Below, piece by piece: positions 8,359 through 18,839 of a stretch of 64,000 nucleotides of DNA. Source of the DNA: Hyphomicrobiales bacterium (GTDB lineage: Bacteria > Pseudomonadota > Alphaproteobacteria > Rhizobiales > Beijerinckiaceae); assembly GCA_900470095.1 (NCBI GenBank), contig UBZM01000024.1:77142-141141 (forward strand). Direction: 5' to 3'. The notes under the pieces were generated by a model. The model was given only the letters and a program-made list of their open reading frames with translations, made no database searches and was not told the origin of the DNA. The translations under genes and the position numbers were made by a program. How positions within the stretch are numbered: the stretch's first letter is position 1; each line of letters starts with the position of its first letter.

Positions 8359-8709
8359 TCACTTCGCGGCGATGACCGCGATCTCGACCGTGAACTGCGG
8401 CGCGGCAAGCTTGGCCTCGACGGTGGCGCGACCGGGAGTCTGACCAGCGACGACCCACTTGTCCCAGACGCCGTTCATCTCGGCGAAGGTCGACATGTCG
8501 GAGAGCCAGATATTGACCATCAGCAGCTTGGTCTTGTCGGTGCCGGCTTCGGCCAGCAGGCCGTCAATGATGCCGAGGATGTCGGCGGTCTGCTCGGCAA
8601 CGCTCTTGCCGGCAGCCTTATCGGCAACCTGACCGGCGAGATAGACGGTGTTGCCATGCACGACGGCCTTGGACATGCGGGGGCCGATACCGATGCGCTG
8701 GATGCTCAT
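8359..8709 (-). CDS. RidA family protein (enamine/imine deaminase-like)
   Basis: RidA/YjgF proteins are small homotrimers that hydrolyse reactive enamine/imine intermediates released by PLP enzymes. This 116-residue copy has the fold's hallmarks: VVHGNTVYLAGQVADK near the N-terminus, EQTADILGIIDGLLAEAG in the helix, and TPGRATVEAKLA before the C-terminal strand. The catalytic Arg of archetypal RidA proteins lies in this RATVE segment. The start at 8709 is chosen because AGGAG lies 7-8 bases before it; an upstream frame to 8766 adds 19 atypical residues. A PLP aminotransferase lies nearby on the other strand, which fits the role loosely. Confidence 0.88.
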   Translation of the reverse strand: MSIQRIGIGPRMSKAVVHGNTVYLAGQVADKAAGKSVAEQTADILGIIDGLLAEAGTDKTKLLMVNIWLSDMSTFAEMNGVWDKWVVAGQTPGRATVEAKLAAPQFTVEIAVIAAK

Positions 8710-8780
8710 GATCAGATCTCCTGAAGTAAGGGGCTTGCTGGTAGCCCGAGACATCCGCACACGCAAATCTCTAAAGCCAA

Positions 8781-8797
8781 AAAGCTGAAGCAGCTTT
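8781..8797 (-). terminator. Hairpin with U-tract after the YqaA-like gene
   Basis: On the minus strand AAAGCTG, a 3-base loop and CAGCTTT form a 7-bp stem whose 3' arm runs into TTTTT (8779-8783 region). It lies 40 bp past the YqaA-like stop and before ridA, so ridA probably has its own promoter. The stem is short. Confidence 0.4.
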
Positions 8798-8836
8798 CGC
8801 GCAAAAGCCGGTACGCGCGTTGCCTTAAGCCAAAGG

Positions 8837-9283
8837 CTATGACGCTGCGACCCAGCCGGCCCAGAGCGCAGCGTAGCGCGCCGCCTTGCCGATGAACACG
8901 AGCAGGGTGAAGCGGCCGAGCGGATAGTTCATCGTTCCGGCGACGACCGTCAGCGGGTCGCCGACAATCGGCAGCCAGGCAAGAAGCAAGGACGGCCAGC
9001 CAAAACGGCCGAACCAGGCCTGGGCGCGGCCGAGCTTCGCAGGGTCCGGACGCAGCCTGGCGGGCAATCTCTCCAGCCCACCTTGCGTGATCAGCCGGCC
9101 GATCCACCAGTTGAGGACCGAGCCCGCAGTGTTCGCGAGGCTCGCGACCACGAACAGCGCCAGCGGTTCGGCGCTCCGTGCGGCGAGCAGGCCGACAAAG
9201 ACCGCCTCCGACTGCGCCGGCAGGATCGAGGCCGCGACGAAGGCGGCGCCCGCCATCGCCGCGAGCGCGGACAAAGCCTCCAT
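8837..9283 (-). CDS. YqaA/DedA-like small inner-membrane protein
   Basis: The 148-residue product has four or five hydrophobic segments and the arrangement of the YqaA branch of the DedA/SNARE-associated superfamily. Typical elements are ILPAQSEAVFVGLL near the N-terminus, ANTAGSVLNWWIGR in the middle and the re-entrant PIVGDPLTVVAGTMNYPL near the C-terminus. DedA relatives are undecaprenyl-phosphate or phospholipid flippases and support membrane homeostasis; the exact function of the YqaA branch is not established. It starts 9 bp after the coaA stop and may be the last gene of the his-coaA transcription unit. Confidence 0.82.
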   Translation of the reverse strand: MEALSALAAMAGAAFVAASILPAQSEAVFVGLLAARSAEPLALFVVASLANTAGSVLNWWIGRLITQGGLERLPARLRPDPAKLGRAQAWFGRFGWPSLLLAWLPIVGDPLTVVAGTMNYPLGRFTLLVFIGKAARYAALWAGWVAAS

Positions 9284-9292
9284 GCCGGTTTC

Positions 9293-10267
9293 TCAGAGGC
9301 GGCGCAGCGCGACCTGCTGGATGCGATGGCTCGCGCCCTTGGTCAGGATCAGGCTGGCGCGCTGGCGCGTCGGCAGGATGTTCTCCTGCAGGTTCGGCAT
9401 GTTGATCCCGGTCCACAAACTCTCGGCGATCGACAGGGCCTCCTCCTCGCCGATCTCGGCATATTTGCGGAAGAAGGAGCGTGGATCGCGGAAGGCGGTC
9501 TGGCGCAGCGTCATGAAGCGGTTGACGTACCAGCGGTGCAGGTCGTCCTCATGCGCGTCGAGATAGACCGAGAAATCGAAATAGTCGGAGACGAAGGGGA
9601 TGACCTTGCCGTCCTTCGGCATCCGGCTCGGTTGCAGGACGTTGAGGCCTTCGAGGATCAGGATATCGGGCCGCTCGACGGTGACCTGCTCACCGGGAAC
9701 GACGTCGTAGACAAGGTGCGAATAGACCGGCGCCAAGACCGCAGGCCTGCCTGCTTTCACATCGGAGAGGAAACGCAGGATGGCCGAGCTGTCATAGCTT
9801 TCCGGAAAGCCCTTGCGCTGCATCAACCCGCGCCGCTCGAGTTCGGCATTGGGCAGCAGGAAGCCGTCGGTGGTGACGAGTTCGACCTTGGGCGTGTTCG
9901 GCCAGCGCGAGAGCAGCGCCTTCAACACGCGCGCCGTGGTCGACTTGCCGACCGCGACCGAGCCGGCGACCCCGATGATATAGGGCACCTTGACCTCGGC
10001 TTCCGCCAGCAGAAAGCGCTGCGTCGCCTTGAACAGGCCCTGCGTGGCGGCAACGTAAAGCGACAGCAGCCGCGACAGCGGCAGGTAGATCGCGACGATC
10101 TCGTCCAGCGAGATCGGATCATTGATCGATTGCAGCTTGGTCAGGTCGTCGACCGAGAGGGTCAGCGGCGTGTCGGCACGCAAATGCGCCCACTCGTCCC
10201 GTGTGAAGGTCCGATAGGGTGAAACCAGATCGGGATCGGCCGCGGCCGGGATCAGACGTTGGTCCAT
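9293..10267 (-). CDS. coaA: Type I pantothenate kinase
   Basis: CoaA phosphorylates pantothenate, the first and rate-limiting step of coenzyme A synthesis. The P-loop [12 protein letters not shown] lies at about residues 100-111, followed by [10 protein letters not shown] and the acceptor region GFPESYD, all diagnostic of the bacterial type I enzyme. From ATG 10267 the protein is 324 residues, close to the 316 of E. coli; a TTG at 10303 would add 12 residues. It follows hisE by about 110 bp in the same direction, as in other rhizobia. The 73-109 bp before it contains an imperfect GC-rich hairpin at 10346-10368 with no clear U-tract, so readthrough from hisE is possible. Confidence 0.95.
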   Translation of the reverse strand: MDQRLIPAAADPDLVSPYRTFTRDEWAHLRADTPLTLSVDDLTKLQSINDPISLDEIVAIYLPLSRLLSLYVAATQGLFKATQRFLLAEAEVKVPYIIGVAGSVAVGKSTTARVLKALLSRWPNTPKVELVTTDGFLLPNAELERRGLMQRKGFPESYDSSAILRFLSDVKAGRPAVLAPVYSHLVYDVVPGEQVTVERPDILILEGLNVLQPSRMPKDGKVIPFVSDYFDFSVYLDAHEDDLHRWYVNRFMTLRQTAFRDPRSFFRKYAEIGEEEALSIAESLWTGINMPNLQENILPTRQRASLILTKGASHRIQQVALRRL

Positions 10268-10376
10268 GCTGCCGCGATCCGCATTCCAGACTTCGAGATT
10301 CAAGGCTCGGACATCCTCGACTGGACACTAAGCATGCTGCCTTCCGAAAGCCGGCTCCGGCCTTCGGCACCATGTC

Positions 10377-10697
10377 TCAGGGTTTCCTCGCCGCCTTTTC
10401 AGCCAGACCGGACCGGGCGGTACGGGCCTCAAGCTGGCTCAACACATCTTGCAATGCAACATCGCGCGACGAAAGCACGACCAAGAGATGATAAAGCAAA
10501 TCGGCACTTTCGGCGATCAAAGCCTGCTTGTCGCCTTGCACAGCTGCAATCACGGTTTCGACAGCCTCTTCGCCGAGCTTCTTGGCGGCGCGCTCCGGCC
10601 CGGCAGCCAGGAGCTTGGCGGTCCAGGACTCCTCGGGGGAGGCCCTTCCACGCTCGGCGACGATCTTTTCGAGGTCGGACAGTGTAAAGCCGCTCAT
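10377..10697 (-). CDS. hisE: Phosphoribosyl-ATP pyrophosphatase
   Basis: HisE hydrolyses phosphoribosyl-ATP to phosphoribosyl-AMP, the second step of histidine synthesis. The 106-residue protein has the MazG-like all-helical fold: [20 protein letters not shown] followed by EAVETVIAA and [13 protein letters not shown] carry the acidic metal ligands (EE...E, ESADLLYH). It starts 3 bp after the hisF stop, so it is translated in the same operon. In this lineage HisE and HisI are separate proteins; hisI is not in this window. Confidence 0.96.
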   Translation of the reverse strand: MSGFTLSDLEKIVAERGRASPEESWTAKLLAAGPERAAKKLGEEAVETVIAAVQGDKQALIAESADLLYHLLVVLSSRDVALQDVLSQLEARTARSGLAEKAARKP

Positions 10698-10700
10698 CGC

Positions 10701-11465
10701 TCAATCCAGCCGCATCGCCAGCCCTGCCGCCGCCATATGGGCTTTGGCCTGGGGGATGGTGAAAGTACCGAAGTGGAAGATCGAGGCCGCCAGCACGGCA
10801 CTGGCATGGCCCTCCCGCACGCCATCGACGAGATGGTCGAGCGTGCCGACACCGCCGGACGCGATGACGGGCACGGAAACCGCATCGGCAATCCTGCTGG
10901 TCAGGTCGAGGTCGAAGCCGGCCCCGGTGCCGTCGCGGTCCATCGAGGTCAGCAGCAACTCGCCGGCGCCGAGCGAGACGACCTCACGGGCATAGGCGAC
11001 GGCATCGAGCCCAGTCGCATTGCGGCCGCCATGGGTGAAGATCTCCCAGCGCTCCGGTGCCACCTTCTTGGCGTCGATCGCGACGACGATGCACTGGTCG
11101 CCGAACTTCTCCGCCGCTTCCTTGACGAAGGCGCGCCGCTGCACGGCCGCCGTCATGATCGCGACCTTGTCGGCCCCGGCCAAGAGCAGCTTGCGGATAT
11201 CGTCGACCGTGCGGACGCCGCCGCCCACGGTGAGCGGCATGAAGCAGGCCTCTGCGGTGCGCGTCACCACATCGAACAGGATGCCGCGATCCTCATGGCT
11301 CGCCGTGATGTCGAGGAAGCAGAGTTCGTCCGCGCCGGCCGCGTCATAGGCCTTGGCGGCCTCGACCGGATCACCGGCATCGACGAGATCGACGAATTTC
11401 ACGCCCTTGACGACACGGCCGTCCTTGACGTCGAGGCAGGGGATGATGCGGGTTTTCAGGCTCAT
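10701..11465 (-). CDS. hisF: Imidazole glycerol phosphate synthase, cyclase subunit
   Basis: HisF joins HisH to convert PRFAR and ammonia to imidazole glycerol phosphate and AICAR. The 254-residue (beta/alpha)8 barrel starts with [18 protein letters not shown], containing the catalytic Asp11, and has Asp130 in VVAIDAKKV. The phosphate-binding loops PLTVGGGVR and [14 protein letters not shown] are intact. Its start overlaps the hisA stop by 4 bp and the gene ends 3 bp before hisE, so the his genes are tightly coupled. Confidence 0.97.
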   Translation of the reverse strand: MSLKTRIIPCLDVKDGRVVKGVKFVDLVDAGDPVEAAKAYDAAGADELCFLDITASHEDRGILFDVVTRTAEACFMPLTVGGGVRTVDDIRKLLLAGADKVAIMTAAVQRRAFVKEAAEKFGDQCIVVAIDAKKVAPERWEIFTHGGRNATGLDAVAYAREVVSLGAGELLLTSMDRDGTGAGFDLDLTSRIADAVSVPVIASGGVGTLDHLVDGVREGHASAVLAASIFHFGTFTIPQAKAHMAAAGLAMRLD

Positions 11466-12217
11466 GCCGCCTTCCCCTTGTCCGCCTGCGCGATCCGCGC
11501 CAGCGCCGCAGCCGGATCGAGGCGCCCGTCATAGAGCGCGCGGCCCGTGATCGCACCTTCCAGGATGGCGGCGTCCGGCGCGCAGAGGCGCTCGATATCG
11601 GCCATGGAGGCGAGCCCGCCCGACGCGATCACCGGAATGGTCAGTGCCCCGGCGAGCGCGATCGTGCCGTTCCAGTTGATGCCCTGGAGCATCCCGTCGC
11701 GCGCGATGTCGGTGTAGATGATCGCAGCGACGCCTGCATCCTCGAAGCGGCGGCCAAGATCCACCGCGGCGAGCGAAGAGGTTTCGGCCCAGCCTTCGAC
11801 CGCGACGAAACCGTCGCGCGCATCGATGCCGACTGCGACCTGGCCCGGAAAGGCCCTCGCCGCCTCGCGCACGAATGCCGGATCGCGCACCGCGGCCGTG
11901 CCGATGATGACGCGGCGCACGCCCTTGCCGAGCCAGCCCTCGACGGTCGCGATGTCGCGAATGCCGCCGCCGAGCTGCACCGGAAACGCGACCCGGCCGA
12001 GGATGGCCTCGACAGCTCCAGCATTCATCGGCTTGCCGGCAAAGGCGCCGTCGAGATCGACGACATGGAGCCATTCGAAACCCTGCGCCTCGAATTCCGC
12101 GGCTTGCGCGGCCGGATCGTCATTGAAGACGGTCGCCTGGGCCATGTCGCCCTGCTTCAGGCGGACGCAGCGTCCGTCCTTGAGATCGATGGCGGGGAAC
12201 AGAATCACGGTGTCCAT
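11462..12217 (-). CDS. hisA: Phosphoribosylformimino-AICAR-P isomerase (ProFAR isomerase)
   Basis: HisA performs the Amadori rearrangement of ProFAR to PRFAR in histidine synthesis. The 251-residue barrel begins [19 protein letters not shown] with the catalytic Asp in PAIDLKDG. It has VDLDGAFAG after strand two and the phosphate loops VQLGGGIRD and [11 protein letters not shown]. The gene overlaps hisH upstream by 13 bp and hisF downstream by 4 bp, which implies strong translational coupling. Confidence 0.97.
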   Translation of the reverse strand: MDTVILFPAIDLKDGRCVRLKQGDMAQATVFNDDPAAQAAEFEAQGFEWLHVVDLDGAFAGKPMNAGAVEAILGRVAFPVQLGGGIRDIATVEGWLGKGVRRVIIGTAAVRDPAFVREAARAFPGQVAVGIDARDGFVAVEGWAETSSLAAVDLGRRFEDAGVAAIIYTDIARDGMLQGINWNGTIALAGALTIPVIASGGLASMADIERLCAPDAAILEGAITGRALYDGRLDPAAALARIAQADKGKAA

Positions 12218-12861
12218 CCCAAGAAATTGCTAATCAGCTTCAGTCCGAGCTTCTGACTCTTCTCGGGGTGGAACTGCGTGCCGGCGATGTTGCCGCGCGC
12301 TACCATTGCCGTGACGGGTCCGCCATACTCGGTCAGCGCCAGCACGTCCTCGGCCCGCTCCGGCGTCAGCGCGTAGGAATGCACGAAATAGGCATGCAGG
12401 CCGCCCGGGCCGGTCTCGATGCCAGCGAGCAACGGATGCTCGTCCTGCGCGTGCAGATTGTTCCAGCCCATATGCGGGATCTTGAGGCTCTCGTCGGTCG
12501 GCCTGATCAGGGCGACATCGCCCGGAATCCAGCCGAGGCCGTCCGTCACCGTATATTCGAGCCCTCGGCTTGCGAGGAGCTGCATGCCGACGCAGATGCC
12601 GAGAAAGGGGCGCTGCTTGCCGCGGACGACGTCCTCGAGAACTTCGACCATGCCGGAGACGGCATCGAGCCCGCAGCGACAATCGGCGAAGGCGCCGACA
12701 CCCGGCAGGACGATGCGATCGGCCGCACGCACGACCGCGGGATCACTGGTGACGCGAATAGTAGCGGCAACGCCGGACTCGGCTGCCGCGCGCTCAAAGG
12801 CCTTGGCGGCCGAGTGCAGGTTGCCGGATCCGTAATCGATGATGGCGACGGATTGGGTCAT
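12205..12861 (-). CDS. hisH: Imidazole glycerol phosphate synthase, glutaminase subunit
   Basis: HisH is the class I glutamine amidotransferase that feeds ammonia through the HisF barrel. The 218-residue protein contains the oxyanion strand [11 protein letters not shown], the nucleophile in [10 protein letters not shown] and the His-Glu pair in [10 protein letters not shown], so the catalytic triad is complete. It overlaps the DUF2628 gene upstream by 4 bp (ATGA) and hisA downstream by 13 bp. Confidence 0.97.
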   Translation of the reverse strand: MTQSVAIIDYGSGNLHSAAKAFERAAAESGVAATIRVTSDPAVVRAADRIVLPGVGAFADCRCGLDAVSGMVEVLEDVVRGKQRPFLGICVGMQLLASRGLEYTVTDGLGWIPGDVALIRPTDESLKIPHMGWNNLHAQDEHPLLAGIETGPGGLHAYFVHSYALTPERAEDVLALTEYGGPVTAMVARGNIAGTQFHPEKSQKLGLKLISNFLGWTP

Positions 12862-13346
12862 CGGCCTTGCGCCTCAGGAAAGAGTCCGATCACCGGAACG
12901 GCGCTTGAGGACTGGAAACGCGGAGGAACCGGCGCGGCTTCGCGCGGAGCCGGCGCAGGCAGGCTTTCGAGAGCCCGCTCGAAATAGCGTCGTTCGGCGC
13001 TCGCGAGATCGGGAGCCTCGATCACATCGGCAAGCCGCCAGCCTTTCCGCAGCAGCTTGCGCGCGATCAGGTTCCGGCCTTCAAGCCCGAGGAAGAGTCC
13101 GATGACGAATTGCGCCAGCAGGGCCGCACCGCTGGCGAGCCCGAGATCGCGCTGCGCGTAATACACGGCAGCCCAGACCAGCGCGAAGAGGAGCGTCGCC
13201 AGCCAGAGCCGCTTCGCCAGCAGCCAGAAGCCCGTGAAGAGGAAGGCTGCCCAGGAGAATGTCTCGGGCAGGAGCCGCGCCTGCTCGATATCGTCGCGCT
13301 CGCTGCCGGAACCGGGCGGCGGAATCAGGACCGTATAGAACGCCAT
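12858..13346 (-). CDS. DUF2628 membrane protein within the his operon
   Basis: This 162-residue protein matches the DUF2628 family. [20 protein letters not shown] (about residues 28-47) and the two following hydrophobic stretches ([18 protein letters not shown] and a segment near residue 75) form about three membrane helices, and [17 protein letters not shown] is the conserved cytoplasmic motif. The C-terminal 40 residues are Pro/Ala-rich and variable. No function is established. Its place between hisB and hisH is conserved in rhizobia; this could reflect operon history and does not prove a role in histidine synthesis. Confidence 0.85.
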   Translation of the reverse strand: MAFYTVLIPPPGSGSERDDIEQARLLPETFSWAAFLFTGFWLLAKRLWLATLLFALVWAAVYYAQRDLGLASGAALLAQFVIGLFLGLEGRNLIARKLLRKGWRLADVIEAPDLASAERRYFERALESLPAPAPREAAPVPPRFQSSSAVPVIGLFPEAQGR

Positions 13347-13357
13347 GTCATGGCCCC

Positions 13358-13945
13358 TTATAACGCGCCCTTGGTGGACGGCACGCGGCCACCTTCCCGC
13401 GGATCGACTTCCAGCGCGTGGCGCAGCGCCCGCGCCAACCCCTTGAAGCAGCTCTCGGCGATATGATGAGCATTGTCGCCGTAGAGTGTCTCGACATGCA
13501 GGGTCAGGCCCGCATTGATCGCAAAGGCCTGGAAGAACTCGCGCACCAGCTCGGTATCGAACGTGCCGATCTTCTCGGCCTTGAAGCTCGTGCGGAACAC
13601 CAGAAAAGGCCGGCCGGAGACATCGACGGCGACGCGGGTCAGCGTCTCGTCCATCGGCAGATGCACGTCGGCGTAGCGGCGGATGCCCTTCTTGTCGCCG
13701 AGCGCCTGCTTTACCGCCTCGCCGAGCGCGATGCCCGCATCCTCGACCGAATGGTGATCATCGATATGGGTGTCGCCTTTCACCGTGACCGCAAGATCGA
13801 TCAGCGAATGGCGGGCAAAGAGATCGAGCATATGGTCGAAGAAGCCGACGCCCGTCGCGATCTCGGCCTTGCCCGTGCCGTCGAGCGAGAGCTTGACCGA
13901 GATATCGGTTTCATTGGTGCGGCGCTTCACTTCGCCCGAACGCAT
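13358..13945 (-). CDS. hisB: Imidazoleglycerol-phosphate dehydratase
   Basis: HisB (monofunctional, 195 residues) dehydrates imidazole glycerol phosphate to imidazole acetol phosphate using two Mn ions. The metal-binding repeats are present: [14 protein letters not shown] and [16 protein letters not shown] in the first half, and the related [20 protein letters not shown] near the C-terminus. It lacks the N-terminal phosphatase domain of enterobacterial HisB, as is usual in alphaproteobacteria. It is the first gene of the leftward run hisB-DUF2628-hisH-hisA-hisF-hisE, and the operon promoter should lie in the gap before hslV. Confidence 0.97.
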   Translation of the reverse strand: MRSGEVKRRTNETDISVKLSLDGTGKAEIATGVGFFDHMLDLFARHSLIDLAVTVKGDTHIDDHHSVEDAGIALGEAVKQALGDKKGIRRYADVHLPMDETLTRVAVDVSGRPFLVFRTSFKAEKIGTFDTELVREFFQAFAINAGLTLHVETLYGDNAHHIAESCFKGLARALRHALEVDPREGGRVPSTKGAL

Positions 13946-14189
13946 TTGAAAAGCCCTTGTGACCTTGCTGGCCGGTGCTTTAGCGCGCTTTCCGCTCGAC
14001 TGAAATCAGCCGAGCGACAAGAATTCGCGCCAAAGTGGCTGCTGAAGCATGTTCTCGTGGCAAAAGTGCATCCCACTTCTGCGGGACATGCTCTAGCAGC
14101 GCGTTGACGCTCACGCCACCCGGCCGATTGTGCAGCGCCTGAAAAGCCCTACATCTGGCGGACGGCCGGAAACACTGGAAGACGCTCTG
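13946..14189. promoter_or_regulatory. Divergent intergenic region between hisB and hslV
   Basis: These 244 bp must hold the promoters of the leftward his operon and the rightward hslVU-murJ run. I see no sigma-32 promoter I would defend; TTGACG (14104-14109) is a possible -35 for hslV but has only a weak -10 partner. A palindromic repeat (14046-14092) occupies the middle. Confidence 0.3.
14046..14092. repeat. Dispersed palindromic intergenic repeat, copy 1
   Basis: AGCATG (14046-14051) pairs with CATGCT (14087-14092), and an inner AAGTG/CACTT pair closes a second stem. The layout (AGCATG ends, inner CACTTnnnCGGG word) is shared with copies at 39621-39664 and 41815-41863. I interpret these as members of the recurrent GC-rich palindromes scattered in rhizobial intergenic DNA. 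Confidence 0.5.
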
Positions 14190-14759
14190 ATGGATAACGA
14201 CAATAAGGCCCCCGTGATGCATGCCACCACCATCCTGATGGTGCGCAAGGGCGGGCGCGTGGTGATCGGCGGCGACGGGCAGGTCTCGCTCGGCCCGACC
14301 ATCATGAAGGGTAACGCCAAGAAGGTGCGCCGCCTCGCCAAGGGTGCGGTGATCGCCGGCTTCGCGGGCGCAACAGCCGATGCCTTCACCCTGTTCGAAC
14401 GGCTGGAGACCAAGCTCGAGCAATACCCGACGCAATTGCTGCGCGCATGCGTCGAGCTCGCCAAGGATTGGCGCACCGACCGCTATCTGCGCCGGCTGGA
14501 AGCGATGCTGCTGGTCGCCGACAAGGAGGTCAGCCTGCTGATCTCCGGCACGGGCGACGTGCTGGAGCCGGAAGCGGGCGAACATGGCTCGGTGATGGCC
14601 ATCGGCTCCGGCGGCAATTTCGCCCTGGCAGCAGCGCGCGCACTGGTCGATGTCGAGCCCGACGCCGAGACGATCGTGCGTAAGGCGATGAAGATCGCCG
14701 GAGACATCTGCGTCTACACCAACCACAGCCTCGTCATCGAGAGCCTCGACATCGCCTGA
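14190..14759 (+). CDS. hslV: ATP-dependent protease subunit HslV
   Basis: HslV (ClpQ) is the proteasome-like peptidase of the HslUV heat-shock protease in the cytoplasm. The predicted mature N-terminal Thr is residue 13 in [12 protein letters not shown], so a 12-residue propeptide is removed autocatalytically. GGDGQVSLG and the metal-site region GDICVYTNH near the C-terminus are as in the family. Start 14190 gives 189 residues; ATG 14217 is a shorter alternative. Its stop overlaps the hslU start (TGATG). Confidence 0.96.
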   Translation: MDNDNKAPVMHATTILMVRKGGRVVIGGDGQVSLGPTIMKGNAKKVRRLAKGAVIAGFAGATADAFTLFERLETKLEQYPTQLLRACVELAKDWRTDRYLRRLEAMLLVADKEVSLLISGTGDVLEPEAGEHGSVMAIGSGGNFALAAARALVDVEPDAETIVRKAMKIAGDICVYTNHSLVIESLDIA

Positions 14760-16096
14760 TGTCCGCTGACGCCCAATCGGAAGTATCCATGACCTCTTTT
14801 TCCCCCCGCGAGATCGTCTCAGAGCTCGACCGCTTCATCGTCGGCCAGAAGGATGCCAAGCGCGCCGTCGCCATCGCATTGCGCAACCGCTGGCGCCGTC
14901 AGCAGCTCGAAGGGCCGCTGCGCGAAGAGGTCGCGCCCAAGAACATCCTGATGATCGGGCCGACCGGCTGCGGCAAGACCGAGATCGCGCGTCGGCTGGC
15001 GCGCCTCGCCAATGCGCCCTTCCTCAAGGTCGAGGCGACCAAGTTCACCGAGGTCGGCTATGTCGGCCGCGACGTCGAATCGATCATTCGCGATCTCGTC
15101 GAGATCGGCATCAGCCTCGTCCGCGAGGCACGGCGCAAGGATGTCCAGGCCAAGGCGCATCTTGCGGCCGAGGAGCGCGTGCTCGACGCGCTGGTGGGGT
15201 CGACGGCCAGTCCGGCGACCCGCGATTCCTTCCGTCGCAAGCTGCGCGCGAACGAACTCGACGAGAAGGAGATCGAGGTCGAGATCGCCTCTGGCGCCAG
15301 CTCGACCCCGATGTTCGAATTGCCCGGCATGCCCGGCGCCTCGATCGGAGCGATCTCGCTCGGGGACATGTTCGGCAAGGCTTTCGGCCAGAAGGGCAAA
15401 CCGCGGCGCGTCCTCGTCAAGGATGCCTATGGCCCGCTGATCGCCGAGGAGAGCGACAAGCTGATCGACCAGGATGCAATCGTCCAGGATGCGATCCGGG
15501 AGGTCGAGAATAACGGCATCGTCTTCCTCGACGAGATCGACAAGATCTGCGCTAGGGAAGGCCGAGGCGGCGCAGATGTCTCGCGTGAAGGCGTGCAGCG
15601 CGACCTGCTGCCGCTGATCGAGGGCACCACGGTTGCAACCAAGCACGGGCCGGTGAAGAGCGACCACATCCTGTTCATCGCGTCAGGCGCCTTCCATGTC
15701 TCCCGCCCATCCGACCTGCTGCCCGAGTTGCAGGGGCGCCTGCCGATCCGCGTCGAATTGCAGCCCCTCGATGTCGAGGATTTCAAGCGCATCCTGACCG
15801 AGACCGAGGCGAGCCTAATCAAGCAGACGGTGGCGCTGATGGCGACGGAGGAGGTCACCGTCGGCTTCACCCCGGACGCGATCGACGCCATTGCCCGCAT
15901 CGCGGTGGCGGTGAACTCCACGGTCGAGAATATCGGGGCGCGCCGGCTCCAGACCGTGATCGAGCGGATTCTGGACGAGATTTCCTTCACGGCCACAGAT
16001 CGCTCGGGCGAGACCGTGACGATCGACGCTCCTTATGTCGAAGCGCGGATCGGTGATCTCGCCAAGAATGCGGATCTGAGCCGGTTCATCCTGTGA
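14759..16096 (+). CDS. hslU: ATP-dependent protease ATPase subunit HslU
   Basis: HslU (ClpY) is the AAA+ unfoldase that feeds substrates into HslV. The 445-residue protein starts its core with [20 protein letters not shown], the Walker A box is GPTGCGKTE (about residues 67-75), and Walker B is [12 protein letters not shown]. The variable I-domain lies at about residues 110-240, and sensor 2 is in [15 protein letters not shown]. The C-terminus ends in SRFIL, the tail that inserts into HslV pockets. The start codon overlaps the hslV stop and its stop overlaps the GTG of murJ. Confidence 0.97.
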   Translation: MSADAQSEVSMTSFSPREIVSELDRFIVGQKDAKRAVAIALRNRWRRQQLEGPLREEVAPKNILMIGPTGCGKTEIARRLARLANAPFLKVEATKFTEVGYVGRDVESIIRDLVEIGISLVREARRKDVQAKAHLAAEERVLDALVGSTASPATRDSFRRKLRANELDEKEIEVEIASGASSTPMFELPGMPGASIGAISLGDMFGKAFGQKGKPRRVLVKDAYGPLIAEESDKLIDQDAIVQDAIREVENNGIVFLDEIDKICAREGRGGADVSREGVQRDLLPLIEGTTVATKHGPVKSDHILFIASGAFHVSRPSDLLPELQGRLPIRVELQPLDVEDFKRILTETEASLIKQTVALMATEEVTVGFTPDAIDAIARIAVAVNSTVENIGARRLQTVIERILDEISFTATDRSGETVTIDAPYVEARIGDLAKNADLSRFIL

Positions 16097-17688
16097 CGCA
16101 GCCTCCGGCGGAGCCGAGCCCTGCCAGGCGGCGCCTTGCGCGCGATTCGGCAGTGGTCGGCGCTGCCACGGTGCTGTCGCGCCTGCTCGGCTTCGCCAGA
16201 GATGTGCTGATCGCGCGACTGCTCGGTGCCGGCCCGGTCGCGGATGCCTTCCTGGCAGCCCTGCGCCTGCCCAATCTGGTCCGGCGCGTGCTCGGCGAAG
16301 GCGGGCTGAACGCGCCCTTCGTACCGCTCTATCTCGACATCAAAGCTTCGCGCGGCGAAGCGGCGGCTCGTGGCTTCGCCGGAGAGGCCACGGCGCATCT
16401 CGGCCTGCTGCTGCTGGTCCTGATCGCATTCGGCGAGATTTTCACGCCCTGGCTGGTGCTGGGGCTGGCCGGCGGCTTTGCGAACGAGCCCGAAACGCTT
16501 GCGCTGGCCACCCATTTCACCCGGCTGATGCTGCCCTTCCTGCTGCTGACGACGCTCGCGGCATTGCTGGCGGCGCTGCTCAATGCCGAGCGCCGGTTCA
16601 CCACGGCGGCTCTCGCGCCGGCATTGATGAACGCCGTCCTGCTCGGCGTGCTGCTGGTCCAGCTCTCGCGCGGCGCGGAGGCCATGGCGAGCGCGAGCCT
16701 GCTCGCCATATTCGTCAGCCTGACCGGTTTCGCCCATCTCGGCCTGATCCTGCTCCGATTGCGCAAGATCGGACTGCCGCGAGCGAGCCTGCGCTGGTCG
16801 CCTGACATGAGCCGCCTCATGCGCACGGGCGGTGCGACGCTGCTCGCGGCTTCGAGCGCGCAACTCGTCCTGCTCGTCGCGACCCAGATCGCCTCGACAG
16901 AGAGCGGAGCGGTGGCGGCCCTCTATTACGCCGACCGTATCTTCCAGCTGCCGCTTGGCTTCGTCGGAGTCGCGATGGGCACCGTGGTGCTCTCCGAAAT
17001 GGCGGCGAGTCGTGAGAATGCGCAGGACGATGCCACGCTCGGTCGCGCGCTGGCGCTCGGTCTCGCACTTGCCGTGCCGGCGGCCGTCGCGTTGGCGGCG
17101 CTGGCCGAGCCGATCGTATCGGTGCTGTTCGAGCATGGCCGCTTCGGCGCCGACGATCGGGCGCGCACAGCGGGAGCGCTGGCAGCTTTCGCGCTCGGTC
17201 TTCCCTTCGCGGTGATGGCAAAGGTCTTCGCTCAGGTCTATTTCGTCCGGCGCATGCCGCGTGTCCCGCTGCTCGCCGGGGTGGCTGCCGTCCTGGTGGC
17301 CGTTTTCTCCGGCTACGGCGCCGAGCGCGGCCAGGATGCCGCGACTGTCGCCGCGCTCGCAGCAAGCCTTGCCTTTGTGGCCCAGGCCGTTCTGCTGTCG
17401 CTCCATCTGCGGCGCCAGGGCCTATGGCAGCCGAGCCTTGCAAGCCTGCGGCCGATTATCGCCATACTGGGCGCCAGCGCCCTCATGCTGGGCGCGCTCC
17501 TCCTGCTTCTGCCGGCGTTGACGGCCTCGCTCGCCCCAGGCGAGCCCATGCCGTTGCGCGTTGCGTCCCTGGCCGCGCTCTGTCTTGGCGGCCTTGCGAC
17601 CTACGGCCTTGCTGGCGCCCTCTTCGGCGCTTTCGGCCTGCCGCACTTGCGCCTTGCCCGCGCTTCCGCCAGAACGCCGCGTTCGTGA
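16093..17688 (+). CDS. murJ: Lipid II flippase MurJ (MviN family)
   Basis: MurJ flips lipid-linked peptidoglycan precursor across the inner membrane. The 531-residue protein is strongly hydrophobic with about 14 predicted helices. The N-terminal signature [20 protein letters not shown] and [20 protein letters not shown] contains the functional arginines and the conserved GEG motif. The start is GTG 16093, overlapping the hslU stop, which implies coupling to the protease operon. The last 15 residues are basic. Confidence 0.96.
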   Translation: MTQPPAEPSPARRRLARDSAVVGAATVLSRLLGFARDVLIARLLGAGPVADAFLAALRLPNLVRRVLGEGGLNAPFVPLYLDIKASRGEAAARGFAGEATAHLGLLLLVLIAFGEIFTPWLVLGLAGGFANEPETLALATHFTRLMLPFLLLTTLAALLAALLNAERRFTTAALAPALMNAVLLGVLLVQLSRGAEAMASASLLAIFVSLTGFAHLGLILLRLRKIGLPRASLRWSPDMSRLMRTGGATLLAASSAQLVLLVATQIASTESGAVAALYYADRIFQLPLGFVGVAMGTVVLSEMAASRENAQDDATLGRALALGLALAVPAAVALAALAEPIVSVLFEHGRFGADDRARTAGALAAFALGLPFAVMAKVFAQVYFVRRMPRVPLLAGVAAVLVAVFSGYGAERGQDAATVAALAASLAFVAQAVLLSLHLRRQGLWQPSLASLRPIIAILGASALMLGALLLLLPALTASLAPGEPMPLRVASLAALCLGGLATYGLAGALFGAFGLPHLRLARASARTPRS

Positions 17689-17715
17689 CACCCGCTCGCG
17701 ACAATGGAGCGCCTG

Positions 17716-18765
17716 ATGGCCGAATTTCCCCAGCGCGTCTTTTCCGGCATGCAGCCGACCTCGACGCTTCACCTCGGCAATTATCTCGGCGCGCTCACGA
17801 ACTGGGTCGCGATGCAGGAGAGCTATGACTGCGTCTATTGCGTGGTTGATATGCACGCCATCACGGTCTGGCAGGACCCTGCCGAGCTGACGCGCGCCAT
17901 CCGCGAGGTCACCGCGGCCTATCTCGCGGCCGGAGTCGACCCGAAGAAGAGCATCATCTTCAACCAGAGCCAGGTCGCGCAGCACGCCGAACTCGCCTGG
18001 GTGTTCAACTGCGTTGCCCGCCTCGGCTGGCTCAATCGCATGACCCAGTTCAAGGAGAAAGCCGGCAAGGACCGCGAGAACGCCTCGGTCGGGCTCTACG
18101 CCTATCCGAATCTGATGGCGGCCGACATCCTGCTCTACAAGGCGACGCATGTACCGGTCGGCGAGGACCAGAAGCAGCATCTCGAACTGGCGCGCGATAT
18201 CGCGCAGAAATTCAACAATGACTTCGCCGAGCAGATCGCCGCTCGCAGCCTCGGCACAGGCGAGCTCGGCTTCTTCCCGCTGCCCGAGCCGATGATCCAG
18301 GGCCCGGCGCCGCGCGTGATGAGCCTGCGCGACGGCACCAAGAAGATGTCCAAGTCGGACGCATCCGACTATTCCCGCATCAATCTGACCGATGACGCCG
18401 AGACCATCGCGCAGAAGGTGCGCAAGGCGAAGACCGATCCCGAGGCATTGCCGTCCGAGGAGAAGGGCCTTGAAGGCCGGCCCGAGGCCGAGAATCTCGT
18501 CGGCATCTATGCCGGCCTGAGCGGTGAAAGCAGGGCGCAGGTGCTCGGGCAGTTTGGCGGCGGACAGTTCTCGGCCTTCAAGGCGGCGCTTGTCGATCTC
18601 GCCGTGACGAAGCTGGCGCCGATCGCCGGCGAGATGCGCCACCTGCTCGCTGACCCCTCCCATATCGATGGTATTCTTGGGCAAGGCGCCGAGCGGGCAG
18701 CAGAAATTGCCGCCCCGATCATGCGCGACGTCAAGGACGTGGTCGGCTTCGTCCGCGGGCGGTGA
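17716..18765 (+). CDS. trpS: Tryptophanyl-tRNA synthetase
   Basis: TrpS charges tRNA-Trp with tryptophan. This class I synthetase (349 residues from 17716) has the HIGH-like motif [14 protein letters not shown] near the N-terminus and [10 protein letters not shown] near residue 211. MTQFKEK and [20 protein letters not shown] are family signatures. ATG 17716 is preferred because GGAG lies 5 bases before it; an ATG at 17704 would add four residues. It follows murJ by 27 bp and is probably in the same transcript. Confidence 0.97.
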   Translation: MAEFPQRVFSGMQPTSTLHLGNYLGALTNWVAMQESYDCVYCVVDMHAITVWQDPAELTRAIREVTAAYLAAGVDPKKSIIFNQSQVAQHAELAWVFNCVARLGWLNRMTQFKEKAGKDRENASVGLYAYPNLMAADILLYKATHVPVGEDQKQHLELARDIAQKFNNDFAEQIAARSLGTGELGFFPLPEPMIQGPAPRVMSLRDGTKKMSKSDASDYSRINLTDDAETIAQKVRKAKTDPEALPSEEKGLEGRPEAENLVGIYAGLSGESRAQVLGQFGGGQFSAFKAALVDLAVTKLAPIAGEMRHLLADPSHIDGILGQGAERAAEIAAPIMRDVKDVVGFVRGR

Positions 18766-18839
18766 CGCGCCTGGGCTTGCGCTGACGTTGCGGCGCAGGC
18801 CACCATGGGCTCTCCCGAAGCGGCGGCAGGTTTGAATCG

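Noticed and set aside
10346-10368. Terminator between hisE and coaA
   Set aside because: The hairpin is imperfect and lacks a T-tract on the minus strand, so I do not call it a terminator.
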